In this document: one piece after another, positions 20,234 to 28,970 of the stretch
Layout: every line of letters begins with the position of its first letter
Numbering within the stretch: position 1 is the first letter of the stretch
Assembly (NCBI RefSeq): GCF_011047315.1
Contig: NZ_CP049259.1
Coordinates: 2,275,001-2,339,000, forward strand
Reading direction: 5' to 3'
Source of the DNA: Altererythrobacter sp. BO-6
GTDB lineage: Bacteria; Pseudomonadota; Alphaproteobacteria; Sphingomonadales; Sphingomonadaceae
Length of the DNA stretch: 64,000 nt
Program-made: the position numbers and the translations under genes
The notes under the pieces: model-generated
Told to the model about the DNA's origin: nothing
The model's input: the letters and a program-made list of their open reading frames with translations, nothing else
The model's database searches: none

Positions 20234-21340
20234 TCAGGCGGTTGCCTGCTCTTCTTCCAGCGTTGGATAGTCGGTGTAGCCGGCCTCGCCCGGGAAGTAC
20301 CAGCTCTTGGGCACATCCTTGTTGGGATTCCAGTGGGCGCCGACGCGGATCCGCTCGGCCAGGTCCGGGTTGGAGATATAGGGTCGCCCAAAGCTGACCG
20401 CGTCGCATTTCCCGCTTTCGATGTCGGCCACGGCCTGCTCGGCGGTGTAATCGCTGTTGAGCACCAGCGGGCCGGAATAGATTTCGCGGATCAGCGGGCT
20501 TTGCTTGGGCACATCGGTTCGGCCGAATGTGCCATCCGGGCCCGGCTCGCGCAGTTCGACAAATGCCAGGCCCAGCTCCTCGCAGACCTTGGCTGCGGCG
20601 CCAAAGGTTGCGGGCGGGTTGCTGTCATCGGTGCCCTGCGAATCGCCATTGGGGGACAGGCGGATGCCGACGCGATCCGCGCCCCACACATCGATGAGCA
20701 CCTCCAGCACTTCGCGCATGAAGCGGGTGCGGTTTTCGGGTGAGCCGCCATATTCGTCGCTGCGATGGTTGGTTCCGTCGCGCAGGAACTGGTCGACCAG
20801 ATAGCCATTGGCGCCATGCAATTGCACCCCGTCGAACCCGGCGGCCTTGGCGTTCAGTGCCGCCCGGCGATAGTCGGCAATGGTGCGCTTGATATCCTCA
20901 TGCGTCATCTCGCGCGCAACCGCATATTCCTGCTTGCCCACCGGCGTATGCGCTTCGCCGGGTGCCTTGGTCGCGCTGGCGGAAAAGGGCGGCTCGCCGT
21001 CAAGGAAATACGGATGGACGATCCGGCCCATGTGCCACAGCTGCATCACGATCAGCCCGCCCTTGGCATGCACCGCTGCAGTCGAGGCCTTCCACGCTTC
21101 GGCTTGTTCGTCGCTCCAGATCCCGGGGGCAGAGGGCCAGCCCAGCCCTTCGCGGCTGATGCCCGTCGCTTCGGTCAGGATCAGGCCGGCGCCGGCCCGC
21201 TGGCCATAATAGGTCGCCATCAGATCATTGGGCACGAACATCGGTTCGGCGGCACGCCCGCGCGTGAGCGGAGCCATGAAAATGCGGTTCTTCGTGGTGA
21301 GTGCGCCGAGCCTGAGCGGCTGGAAAAGTGCGTCGTGCAA
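20234..21340 (-). CDS. Old yellow enzyme family alkene reductase (NADH:flavin oxidoreductase)
   Basis: A 368-aa FMN-dependent TIM-barrel enzyme that reduces activated C=C bonds with NAD(P)H. The N-terminus LFQPLRLGALTTKNRIFMAPLTRGRA, the strand IVMQLWHMGRI and the substrate-binding pair in GVQLHGANGYLVDQFLRDGTNHR (His-Gly-Ala-Asn) are typical of the NemA/OYE group. The only start giving the right N-terminus with a ribosome site is TTG 21340, preceded by 'aaagagga' at seven bases; the longer frame to 21379 has none. It is divergent from the DMT transporter gene. Confidence 0.9.
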   Translation of the reverse strand: MHDALFQPLRLGALTTKNRIFMAPLTRGRAAEPMFVPNDLMATYYGQRAGAGLILTEATGISREGLGWPSAPGIWSDEQAEAWKASTAAVHAKGGLIVMQLWHMGRIVHPYFLDGEPPFSASATKAPGEAHTPVGKQEYAVAREMTHEDIKRTIADYRRAALNAKAAGFDGVQLHGANGYLVDQFLRDGTNHRSDEYGGSPENRTRFMREVLEVLIDVWGADRVGIRLSPNGDSQGTDDSNPPATFGAAAKVCEELGLAFVELREPGPDGTFGRTDVPKQSPLIREIYSGPLVLNSDYTAEQAVADIESGKCDAVSFGRPYISNPDLAERIRVGAHWNPNKDVPKSWYFPGEAGYTDYPTLEEEQATA

Positions 21341-21426
21341 GGGGAAATCCTCTTTGGCTTGTCTGATTGCGATATGCACTTGGGGACGAACCGATTAAGG
21401 CGCAATGCTTGAAAAAGGGAAGGGGC

Positions 21427-22326
21427 ATGGAAAAAGACGGGGGCCTGCAAGATGCGCTTGTCCAGCCGCGCCAATGGCTGCTGCTGCTGGCTTTGCTGGC
21501 AGGCAATGTCGCGCTGGCGCTGGGCCCCTGGTTCGTGCGGCTGGCCGATACCGGGCCCGTTTCTGCCGGCTTCTGGCGGCTATTCCTGGCACTGCCCTTT
21601 CTGGCGCTGTTCGCCCGGGCAAGCGGACAGGCACTGACCGGTATTCCCCGCCGCACCCTGGCGCTGGTGGCATTGGGGGCGGTCACCTTCGGGCTCGACC
21701 TGGCGAGCTGGCATGTCGGCATCGGGCTGACCCGGCTCGGCAATGCCACGCTGTTCGGAAATGCGGGCAGCATCGTGATGCTGTTCTGGGGCTTCATTGT
21801 GGCGCGCAGCCTGCCGCAGGGCAAGGAATGGATCGCGATTGTTTTCGCGCTGGCGGGCGCCGCAATCCTGATGGGGCGCAGCGCGGAAATTTCCACGGAG
21901 ACGCTGGTGGGCGATCTGTTCTGCCTCACCGCCGGGCTGCTCTACGCAGTGTATCTGATCACCCTGCAGGGCGCGCGCCAGACGATCGGCAGCTGGAGCT
22001 TGCTGGTATGGGTCAGCATCTTCGCCTGCCCCGTGCTGCTGGCGCTGGCACTCGCGCTGGGGGAGCCGGTATGGCCGACGGACTGGGACCCGGTGGTGGG
22101 GCTGTTCATCGTCAGCCAGCTGATCGGGCAGGGGCTGCTGGTCTATGCCATGGGGCACTTTCCGCCGCTGGTGATCGGCCTTGCGCTACTGACCCAGCCG
22201 GCGGTGGCGGCGCTATATGGCTACAGCGCGTTCGGCGAAGTGCTGCTGCCGCTGGATATCATCGGGATGGTGTTGCTGGGCAGCGCGCTGGTGGTGGCTC
22301 GGGCGAGCCGGCCGGTTACGCGCTAA
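21427..22326 (+). CDS. DMT family transporter (EamA domains)
   Basis: A 299-aa inner-membrane protein with ten hydrophobic segments in two EamA repeats (first: WLLLLALLAGNVALALGPWF... GFWRLFLALPFL; second from about residue 160). The family exports metabolites or small drugs; the substrate is not known. ATG 21427 has 'aaagggaagggg' just upstream. It ends tail-to-tail with nadA, the two stops overlapping in CTAA. Confidence 0.88.
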   Translation: MEKDGGLQDALVQPRQWLLLLALLAGNVALALGPWFVRLADTGPVSAGFWRLFLALPFLALFARASGQALTGIPRRTLALVALGAVTFGLDLASWHVGIGLTRLGNATLFGNAGSIVMLFWGFIVARSLPQGKEWIAIVFALAGAAILMGRSAEISTETLVGDLFCLTAGLLYAVYLITLQGARQTIGSWSLLVWVSIFACPVLLALALALGEPVWPTDWDPVVGLFIVSQLIGQGLLVYAMGHFPPLVIGLALLTQPAVAALYGYSAFGEVLLPLDIIGMVLLGSALVVARASRPVTR

Positions 22327-23318
22327 ACTTTCCCCAGATCGCCTTTGCCAACGGTTCCAGCGGCCATTTCCAGCATCCGGTCGAGGCTCTTCTTGGCGGC
22401 GAGTCGCAGCTCTTCCTCGATCTCGATCCGCGGTTCCAGGTCGCGCAAAGCGACGTAAAGCTTCTCCATCGTGTTGAGCGCCATATAGGGGCAGATGTTG
22501 CAGCTGCAGTTGCCGTCCGCCCCAGGCGCGCCGATGAAGGTCTTTTCCGGCAGCGCCTTTTCCATCTGGTGCATGATGTGCGGCTCGGTCGCGACGATCA
22601 GCGTATCGCCTTCGAACTCCTTGGCGAATTTCAATATGCCGCTGGTCGAACCGACGTAATCGGCATGGTCGATGATCGAGGGCGGGCATTCGGGATGCGC
22701 GGCGACGGGCGCGCCCGGATATTGCTCTTTCAGCTTGAGCAGCTCGGTTTCGCTGAAGGCCTCGTGCACGATGCACACACCCGGCCACAACAGCATCTCG
22801 CGGTTGAACTTGCGGCTGAGATAGCCGCCCAGGTGCCGGTCAGGCCCGAAGATGATTTTCTGTTCGGGCGGGATCTGGGCAAGGATCGTCTCGGCGCTGG
22901 AACTGGTGACGATTACGTCGCTCAGCGCCTTCACCTCGGTCGAGCAATTGATGTAAGTCAGCGCGATGTGATCCGGATGCGCCTCGCGGAAGGCCTTGAA
23001 CTTTTCCGGCGGGCAGCTGTCTTCCAGGCTGCAGCCGGCGTCCATGTCAGGCAGGATCACGATCTTTTGAGGGCTGAGGATCTTGGCGGTTTCGGCCATG
23101 AACTTGACCCCGCAGAACGCGATCACATCGGCATCGGTTTCCGCCGCACGCTTCGAAAGCTCCAGCGAATCCCCCACGAAATCGGCAATGTCCTGGATAT
23201 CCGCCGTCTGGTAATAATGCGCCAGGATCACCGCGTTGCGCTCTTTGCGCAGCCGGTCGATCTCTGCCAGCAGGTCCTTGCCGGTGGGAACTTTGGTCTC
23301 GACGCTCATCAAACTCAT
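22323..23318 (-). CDS. nadA: Quinolinate synthase A
   Basis: A 331-aa [4Fe-4S] enzyme that condenses iminoaspartate with dihydroxyacetone phosphate to quinolinate in de novo NAD synthesis. The three pseudo-symmetric domains and cluster cysteines are recognisable: DMDAGCSLEDSCP (about residue 95), AAHPECPPS (about 210) and CNICPYMALNTME near 280. The N-terminal AVILAHYYQTADIQDIADFVGDSL is diagnostic. ATG 23318 and ATG 23309 are both possible starts. nadB and nadC are not in the window. Confidence 0.96.
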   Translation of the reverse strand: MSLMSVETKVPTGKDLLAEIDRLRKERNAVILAHYYQTADIQDIADFVGDSLELSKRAAETDADVIAFCGVKFMAETAKILSPQKIVILPDMDAGCSLEDSCPPEKFKAFREAHPDHIALTYINCSTEVKALSDVIVTSSSAETILAQIPPEQKIIFGPDRHLGGYLSRKFNREMLLWPGVCIVHEAFSETELLKLKEQYPGAPVAAHPECPPSIIDHADYVGSTSGILKFAKEFEGDTLIVATEPHIMHQMEKALPEKTFIGAPGADGNCSCNICPYMALNTMEKLYVALRDLEPRIEIEEELRLAAKKSLDRMLEMAAGTVGKGDLGKV

Positions 23319-23381
23319 CCGTCAGTTGCCGCTGGAGCCCATATAGGACCCCGGCGGCGATTTGCGAGCGGGTTTCAGCGG

Positions 23382-24149
23382 TTACATCGAAAAGCCGGGG
23401 GGCATGAAGGCGGCCATCGGGCGTTCCGCTCCAGGAGTACCTGCCAGCACCTGTTCGGTCAGCGAAACGCCCAGCGGTGAATAGGCGATCAGGTCGGCGG
23501 CGATTTGCGCGCCCAGCACCAGCCCAACGCCCCAGAACCATGCGGGGTGGATCCGGCCGCTGCGGCGATAGTCCGCAACCATCCCGATCAGCGGGAAGAT
23601 CAGAGTGGCGGCGATCGTGATCCGCCAGGCATTGGGCATCATCAAGGGCAGGGGCAACAAGCGGCCAAGGCCCGGGCCGGTCAGGATCGCCATCGCGCAG
23701 AACATCAGCCGCCGATGCCAGCCGGTGTGCCGCCGCGCCTTGAGCGCAGCCAAACCCAGCCCGCCGAACACCAGCAACTGCAGCGAATTGCTGATCAGGA
23801 ACTCGTTCTGATCGAAGAAGAATGGGCCGCCCGTGCGGCGCATCGAGACGAACATGATCGTGAAGCCCAGCGCCACCATCAGCGGGATCCAGAGATAGGC
23901 GAGCTGGCCCAGCCGCTTGTGCAGCTCGATATTGCCGCCCGCGATGAATGTATTCTGCGCCAGGAAAATGCCGATCCAGCCCATGAAGACCATGCCATGG
24001 ACGTGGTATTGCCAGGGCACGGCGAAGCTTGAGCGGCCCATGGCCAGATTGAGCGAGAACCCGGCGACGATGATGAGCGACATCACCCAGGCCATAGTCA
24101 GGAAGAAACGCCGTTCAGGATCGGCGTGAACCTTGAAAGCTGTTGACAT
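23382..24149 (-). CDS. Uncharacterised seven-helix membrane protein with conserved-looking histidines
   Basis: A 255-aa protein with about seven membrane segments. Histidines or His-Arg pairs lie at helix ends: WQYHVHGMVFMGWIG, ELHKRLGQLAYLW, GWHRRLMFCAM and GRIHPAWFW. This layout recalls DUF2306 or b-type-haem membrane proteins, but I do not recognise the family with certainty. ATG 24149 has a strong ribosome site (gaggagggtttcaat). It is monocistronic, upstream of nadA on the same strand with a 63-nt gap. Confidence 0.75.
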   Translation of the reverse strand: MSTAFKVHADPERRFFLTMAWVMSLIIVAGFSLNLAMGRSSFAVPWQYHVHGMVFMGWIGIFLAQNTFIAGGNIELHKRLGQLAYLWIPLMVALGFTIMFVSMRRTGGPFFFDQNEFLISNSLQLLVFGGLGLAALKARRHTGWHRRLMFCAMAILTGPGLGRLLPLPLMMPNAWRITIAATLIFPLIGMVADYRRSGRIHPAWFWGVGLVLGAQIAADLIAYSPLGVSLTEQVLAGTPGAERPMAAFMPPGFSM

Positions 24150-24338
24150 ATTGAAACCCTCCTCGACCCCGCCCGCCTTTTACAGATTTGCGGCGTGGCA
24201 GGGAAGCGGAGCGCTCATGGCGGTTTAACCGGTCACGGCCATTTCCGGTCGATCAATGGCACGGCGCAATCGTTGGATGGCGCCGAGTGACGTCCGGCAT
24301 CGACGAATGACTCGCTATGACCTTCTCAAGTGGGGATC

Positions 24339-25148
24339 TTAACGGATGAAGTCGGTATATTGCGCACAATCGGGTGCCGGGCTGTCCATTTCATAGCGTC
24401 GACTCGCCGGGTTGAACTGTAATGTGCGCTGATAGCTGCATTCGAAATCGGTCCAGTGGCTCAGGTCGTCCTTGGTGAGCGGCGGCGCTTCGCTTGAATC
24501 CTCCCACAACCGCGCGGTTTGCGGGAAGGCGGTGGTCTGCGTGCGATAGGTCAGCGCGGGCATTTCGCCCCCGGCATTGTCAGGATCGAGCGCCAGGCTT
24601 GCGCCGAATTCATATTCATCATGGCATGCGCCCAGCCGCCGTTTCTGGTCATCCTTGTTGAAACAGGCGCGGATCAACTGCGAGGCGCGCCAGGGAAGGT
24701 CGAGCAGTTGTTTGCTCAAACCGGCTGTGCGACCCAGATAGAAGAGGTGCAGGTGCAGCCGCGTGCTGTCCCCACCGCCGCCCGAATACATGACGTGCGA
24801 GTTTTGCAGTACGCCGACCAGCCACGCCTGGCCTTCAGCCTGCCAGCCAGGTAAAGCGATGGCGTTCGGCCATATTTCCAGCCTGTCGCGATTGCCGGCG
24901 TGATATGAAAGCGCTTCATGCTTCGCGTTGCTGCCGTCGTTGGCGGCATCGGTCAGTTGTAGGCGATAATGGCCTTCACTGCGCTCGGGATCCGGTTCGA
25001 CCGCAAAACACACATCGGCATCGGGCAGGCACAGCCGACCATTGGATTGTCGCATCGGCGCAGGTTCGCCCGGTGCACCGGTCGGTCCCGGATCGGGTGA
25101 CGCCTGAACCGCTGCCGCCAGCGCCAGCGCGCCTATTGCAATGCCCAT
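24339..25148 (-). CDS. Hypothetical secreted protein
   Basis: A 269-aa protein with a short signal peptide (MGIAIGALALAAAVQAS). The mature part has about six cysteines (for example RLCLPDADVCF, FECSY, PAPDCAQ), which suggests a periplasmic disulphide-bonded fold. No family is recognised. Its start lies 16 nt inside the end of the metallo-beta-lactamase-fold gene, so the two are probably translated together. The roughly 190-base gap after it (24150-24338) shows no gene. Confidence 0.7.
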   Translation of the reverse strand: MGIAIGALALAAAVQASPDPGPTGAPGEPAPMRQSNGRLCLPDADVCFAVEPDPERSEGHYRLQLTDAANDGSNAKHEALSYHAGNRDRLEIWPNAIALPGWQAEGQAWLVGVLQNSHVMYSGGGGDSTRLHLHLFYLGRTAGLSKQLLDLPWRASQLIRACFNKDDQKRRLGACHDEYEFGASLALDPDNAGGEMPALTYRTQTTAFPQTARLWEDSSEAPPLTKDDLSHWTDFECSYQRTLQFNPASRRYEMDSPAPDCAQYTDFIR

Positions 25149-26071
25149 GCTCCCTGTTCTCCCGCCGCTACAAGCCCGCGCTTTTCGAGATCGAGCAGGT
25201 GCGCCAGCACGCTCATCTCGGCGGCCTTGTTTAGGCGGGGGTCTAGGCCCTTGTACATTTCCGGGATGAACTGGTGCGTTTCCCGCGCCCGCTCACCCAA
25301 CAGGCGCAGGATCTGGTGTTCGCGCTGGCGGCGGTGGCCCATCATCCCGCGCACCAGCTGCTGCGGCTTGGTGATCGGTTCGCCATGGGCCGAGTAATAG
25401 ACCCGGTCTTCGCGCGCCTGCAGCTTCTCCAGGCTTTTCATGTAATCGCCCATGTCGCCATCGGGCGGGATCACCACGCTGGTAGACCAGCCCATCACAT
25501 GGTCGCCGGTGAACAGCGCGCCGCTTTCCTCCAGCGCAAAGCAAAGGTGGTTCGAGGTGTGGCCGGGCGTGTGCACCGCGCGCAAAGTCCACCCGGTTCC
25601 AGTCATCGCTTCGCCTTCTTCCAGCACGCGATCGGGTGCATAAGTCGAATCGAAGCTTTCGTCGCTTCGCGGCCCCCACTGCTTCAGCTTCTCGCTGTCG
25701 ATCACCAGCGGCGCGCAGCCAACCACCGGCGCGCCGGTCTTTTCGCTAAGCGGCGCTGCTGCGGGCGAATGGTCGCGGTGGGTGTGGGTGCACATGATCG
25801 CCACGACTTTCGCCTCGCCGATCGCGGCCAGCACGGCATCAAGATGCGCCGGTTCGGCTGGGCCGGGATCGATCACCGCCACATCCCCGGCATTGCCGAC
25901 GATATAAGTCTGCGTGCCGGTGTAGGTATAGGGCGAGGGATTGGGTGCCAGCACGCGCCGCACCAGCGGCTCGCATTGCTCGGCAATTCCGGTGGGCCAA
26001 GGCTGAGGAGGTAATGCCATGGCTTGCATATGGGCGTGTTCTTGTTTCGCCTCAAGCGTCGGCGCTCGCAT
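25133..26071 (-). CDS. MBL-fold metallo-hydrolase (LACTB2-like)
   Basis: A metallo-beta-lactamase-fold hydrolase of up to 312 aa with a two-metal site. The HxHxDH motif reads CTHTHRDHSPAA; further ligands are the His of HTPGHTSNHLCF and the Asp of FTGDHVMGWS, with SAHGEPI later. The C-terminal winged-helix-like part (RERQHQIL..., MSVLAHLLDLEKRGLV) is typical of LACTB2/RNase-like relatives acting on thioesters or RNA. The exact substrate is not known. ATG 26029 is an alternative, shorter start. It is divergent from the glycerol kinase gene. Confidence 0.87.
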   Translation of the reverse strand: MRAPTLEAKQEHAHMQAMALPPQPWPTGIAEQCEPLVRRVLAPNPSPYTYTGTQTYIVGNAGDVAVIDPGPAEPAHLDAVLAAIGEAKVVAIMCTHTHRDHSPAAAPLSEKTGAPVVGCAPLVIDSEKLKQWGPRSDESFDSTYAPDRVLEEGEAMTGTGWTLRAVHTPGHTSNHLCFALEESGALFTGDHVMGWSTSVVIPPDGDMGDYMKSLEKLQAREDRVYYSAHGEPITKPQQLVRGMMGHRRQREHQILRLLGERARETHQFIPEMYKGLDPRLNKAAEMSVLAHLLDLEKRGLVAAGEQGAWALQ

Positions 26072-26187
26072 CCGCTCGCTTGGCTATCCTCGCTCCCTGA
26101 AGGTTGCTGCGGACGGGCAGTCGCCCTTGCGGTCGCAACGCGACCGGATTAGCGCTCAAGCAGCAAAGCGATAGCGCGGAGAAAAAC

Positions 26188-27656
26188 GTGAGTGAATTTA
26201 TCCTGGTGCTGGACGAAGGAACGACTTCGACCCGCGCGATGCTGTTCGATTCCGGCGGCAAGCTGCACGGCGTGGCGCAGCAGGAACTGACGCAGCATTA
26301 TCCGCGCTCAGGCTGGGTCGAGCACGATGCGGCGGAGATCTGGGACAAGACGCTGGCTTGCGCCCGCGCAGTCACTGAAAAGGCCGGCGGTGCCGATCGG
26401 ATCGCCTGCATCGGCATCACCACCAGCGCGAGACGGTGGTGGCATGGGATCGCCACAGCGGGCAACCTTTGGCGCGCGCGATCGTGTGGCAGGACAGGCG
26501 GACCGCCGATTTCTGCGAGGGGCTGCGCGCGGGCGGCAACGAAGCGGATGTGCAGCGCCGCACCGGACTGCTGCTCGACCCCTATTTCTCCGGCACCAAG
26601 ATGCGCTGGCTGCTCGATAACGAAGCTGCGGTGCGCGGCGCAGCGGAAAGCGGCACGCTGGCATTCGGCACAATCGAAAGCTGGCTGGTGTGGAAACTGA
26701 CCGGCGGAGCGCATGTTTCCGATGCCAGCAATGCCAGCCGCACGCTGCTGCTTGAGCTCGGCGGGGCAGGCTTCGACGAACGACTGGCTGACCTGTTCGG
26801 CGTGCCGCATGCGGCACTGCCCGAAGTGGTCGATAATGCCGGTGAATTCGGGATGTCCGATCCGCAATGGCTGGGGCGCCGGATCCCGATCACCGGGCTT
26901 GCGGGCGACCAGCAGGCGGCCACCATCGGCCAGGCCTGCCTCAGCCCTGGCGAAACCAAGGCGACCTATGGCACCGGCGCCTTCGTGCTGACCAACAAGG
27001 GCGGCGACATTCCCGCTTCGGCCAACCGGCTGCTGGGCACGGTGCTGTACCAGATGGGTGGCGAGCGGACCTATGCGCTCGAAGGCTCGGTCTTCGTGGC
27101 CGGCAGCCTGGTGCAATGGCTACGCGATTCGCTGGGGATCGTCGATGTCGCGGCGGAAACCGAGCGGCTGGCACGGTCGATCCCGCACAGCGGTGGGGTG
27201 ACCATCGTGCCCGCATTGAGCGGTCTTGGCGCGCCGCATTGGCGGGCCGAGGCGCGCGGCGTCATCACCGGGCTCAGCTTTGCCAGCGGCAAGGCAGAAC
27301 TGGCGCGCGCTGCGCTTGAGGCGATGGCGCACCAGACGCATGACCTTGCCCAAGCCTTCGCCGCGGATGGCGCCAAATGGGGCCGCCTCAGGATCGACGG
27401 GGGGATGAGCGCCAACGACTGGATGGCGCAGGATCTGGCCAACATGCTGGACCTGACCGTTGAGCGCCCCGGCATGGTCGAAACCACGGCGCTGGGCACT
27501 GCGATGCTGGCGGCCACTGGTGCGGGGCTGTACCCGGGGCTGGAGCAGGCAGCAGCCGCAATGCGCGGCGAATTGGCCAGCTTCGTGCCCGAAATGCCAG
27601 CCGATGTTCGGGAGGAACGCCTGGCGCGCTGGCGTGCAGCCTTGGCCGCCGCCTGA
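26188..27656 (+). pseudogene. glpK: Glycerol kinase GlpK, interrupted by a one-base deletion
   Basis: The gene encodes glycerol kinase (FGGY family; glycerol + ATP to glycerol-3-phosphate) but in two frames. From GTG 26188 (ribosome site gcggag) the protein reads SEFILVLDEGTTSTRAMLFD ... RIACIGIT, then TSARRWWHG, which is out of frame. The other frame resumes with VVAWDRHSGQPLARAIVWQDRRT and runs normally to 27656, including TKATYGTGAFVLTNKG and LRIDGGMSANDWMAQ. The invariant ITNQRET would be restored by one extra A near 26424 (accacc instead of accaacc). The remaining sequence is intact, so this may be a recent lesion or a sequencing error. No glpD or glpF is nearby. Confidence 0.88.
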
Positions 27657-27668
27657 ACTGATTGAAGG

Positions 27669-28127
27669 TCAGTGCTGGCTAAGCGCGCGGCCCAACCGCT
27701 CGTGCATGTTTAGCACCACCGGCTGGGCATCGAAATGGTCGCGCCATGCCTGGTCCAGCCGGGCAATCCGGCGATGCAGCCGGATCGTGTCCTGGATCAG
27801 CTCACGGGTCGCCGGTTCGAGCAGTGCGAGGTCTTCCTCGCGCGATTCGCGATCTGCCGGCAATTCGCCATGTCGGCGCAGCTGGTTCTCGTTCATCTCG
27901 CCCGAGAAATACGCGCGCTGGTTCAGCAACCAGGCCAGCACGTGCATCATCCGCGTGGTGGCCTTCAAACCTTCGCTCGACAGCGCCAGCCGCAACATGT
28001 CGCTGCCGCCCGACGCGGATTCGCCAATACCCATGGCAAAGACTGAGCGCACTTCGTCAGCCAGCAGCAGGGCCTCGCTGTAGAGCGACTCGATAATCGG
28101 GCGGGAAAGGCTTGTCGTACGATGCAT
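27669..28127 (-). CDS. DUF1465 family protein
   Basis: A 152-aa, largely helical, soluble protein of the alphaproteobacterial DUF1465 family (typical parts: ESLYSEALLLADEVRSVF, EGLKATTRMMHVLAWLLNQRAYF, LIQDTIRLHRRIARLD). Its biochemical function is not known to me. It is convergent with the broken glycerol kinase gene. A CtrA-like box (28222-28236) lies about 100 nt upstream. Confidence 0.8.
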   Translation of the reverse strand: MHRTTSLSRPIIESLYSEALLLADEVRSVFAMGIGESASGGSDMLRLALSSEGLKATTRMMHVLAWLLNQRAYFSGEMNENQLRRHGELPADRESREEDLALLEPATRELIQDTIRLHRRIARLDQAWRDHFDAQPVVLNMHERLGRALSQH

Positions 28128-28221
28128 GCTGCATGGCTAGTCCGGGCTTCCGGCAAAGGTCCAGAGCGGCAACCATATTGTCCGCGACTTCTCGTCGCAT
28201 TGTCCCAAAGCGGCACGGATC

Positions 28222-28236
28222 GTAAGCCGGAATTAA
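28222..28236 (-). promoter_or_regulatory. CtrA-like box TTAA-N7-TTAC upstream of the DUF1465 gene
   Basis: Read on the minus strand, ttaa-ttccggc-ttac matches the CtrA consensus TTAA-N7-TTAA in seven of eight positions. The plus strand also carries ttaaccat at 28233-28240. It lies in the 227-base gap between the DUF465 and DUF1465 genes, which otherwise shows nothing. Confidence 0.3.
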
Positions 28237-28354
28237 CCATCAAGACATTGAAAGACGTTGATTTTTGGCTGAACTGGACTGTCGAGAGCGATCGATCCCG
28301 CGGTTGCCGTTAACCGAAAGCGGACCTGATTAGGGCGGGCCTCAATCCGGCTGG

Positions 28355-28552
28355 TCAGGCGATGATATCCGGCAGCAGATAATCTTCGATCAGCGCGATC
28401 TGGTCCTTGAGTTTCAGCTTGCGCTTCTTCAGCCGGGCGATCTGTAGCTGGTCCTGCGAGCCGGCCTCGGTCAGCGCCGTGATCGCCGCGTCGAGATCGC
28501 GATGCTCCGTGCGCAGCAGTTCCAGCCGCTTGCGAAGCTCCTGCTCGTTCAC
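28355..28552 (-). CDS. DUF465 (YdcH-like) small protein
   Basis: A 65-aa highly charged helical protein. The segment LRTEHRDLDAAITAL followed by QIARLKKRKLKLKDQIALIEDYL is the signature of the YdcH/DUF465 family, predicted to form a coiled-coil hairpin. The molecular role is unknown. A second family member follows divergently at 28719. Confidence 0.85.
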   Translation of the reverse strand: MNEQELRKRLELLRTEHRDLDAAITALTEAGSQDQLQIARLKKRKLKLKDQIALIEDYLLPDIIA

Positions 28553-28718
28553 TCGCTCGTCTCCCGGGAATCGACTGGCCGCGCAAAACCGCGCCTGCGC
28601 CGAATACGTAGTATGTTCACCTTTTCAAGATAGGCAGATTATGTTTTGATGACAATTCGCGGTTCGTCCGCGTCAGGACGAGTCGCTTCTATGGTCAACC
28701 TGCCAGAGGAGAGCCTTG

Positions 28719-28874
28719 ATGGTATCGCCCCACGTCCAAGCGCTGCAATCCAAACATGCCGGTCTCGAAGCGCAATTGCGCGATGAAATGAACCGCCCAG
28801 CGCCGGACCTCGCGATCATCCAAAGGCTCAAGAAGCACAAGCTCAGGATCAAGCAGGAACTTGCTCAAGCCTGA
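28719..28874 (+). CDS. Second DUF465 (YdcH-like) small protein
   Basis: A 51-aa protein (MVSPHVQALQSKHAGLEAQL ... IIQRLKKHKLRIKQELAQA) with the same hairpin pattern as the neighbour: 'H-x-LE' then 'RLKKxKLxIKxEL'. It has an excellent ribosome site, 'agaggagagcc', before ATG 28719. It is short enough to be missed by ordinary gene callers. The two DUF465 genes are divergent with 166 nt between their starts. Confidence 0.82.
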   Translation: MVSPHVQALQSKHAGLEAQLRDEMNRPAPDLAIIQRLKKHKLRIKQELAQA

Positions 28875-28970
28875 GCGTCGGCAAGACTTTCCCGTGCCGT
28901 TGATCGCCGCGCTGGCAAGTGCGGCGATGCGGCGTTTCGTATTGCAACCAAGCTGCTATAGGCTGGGGTC

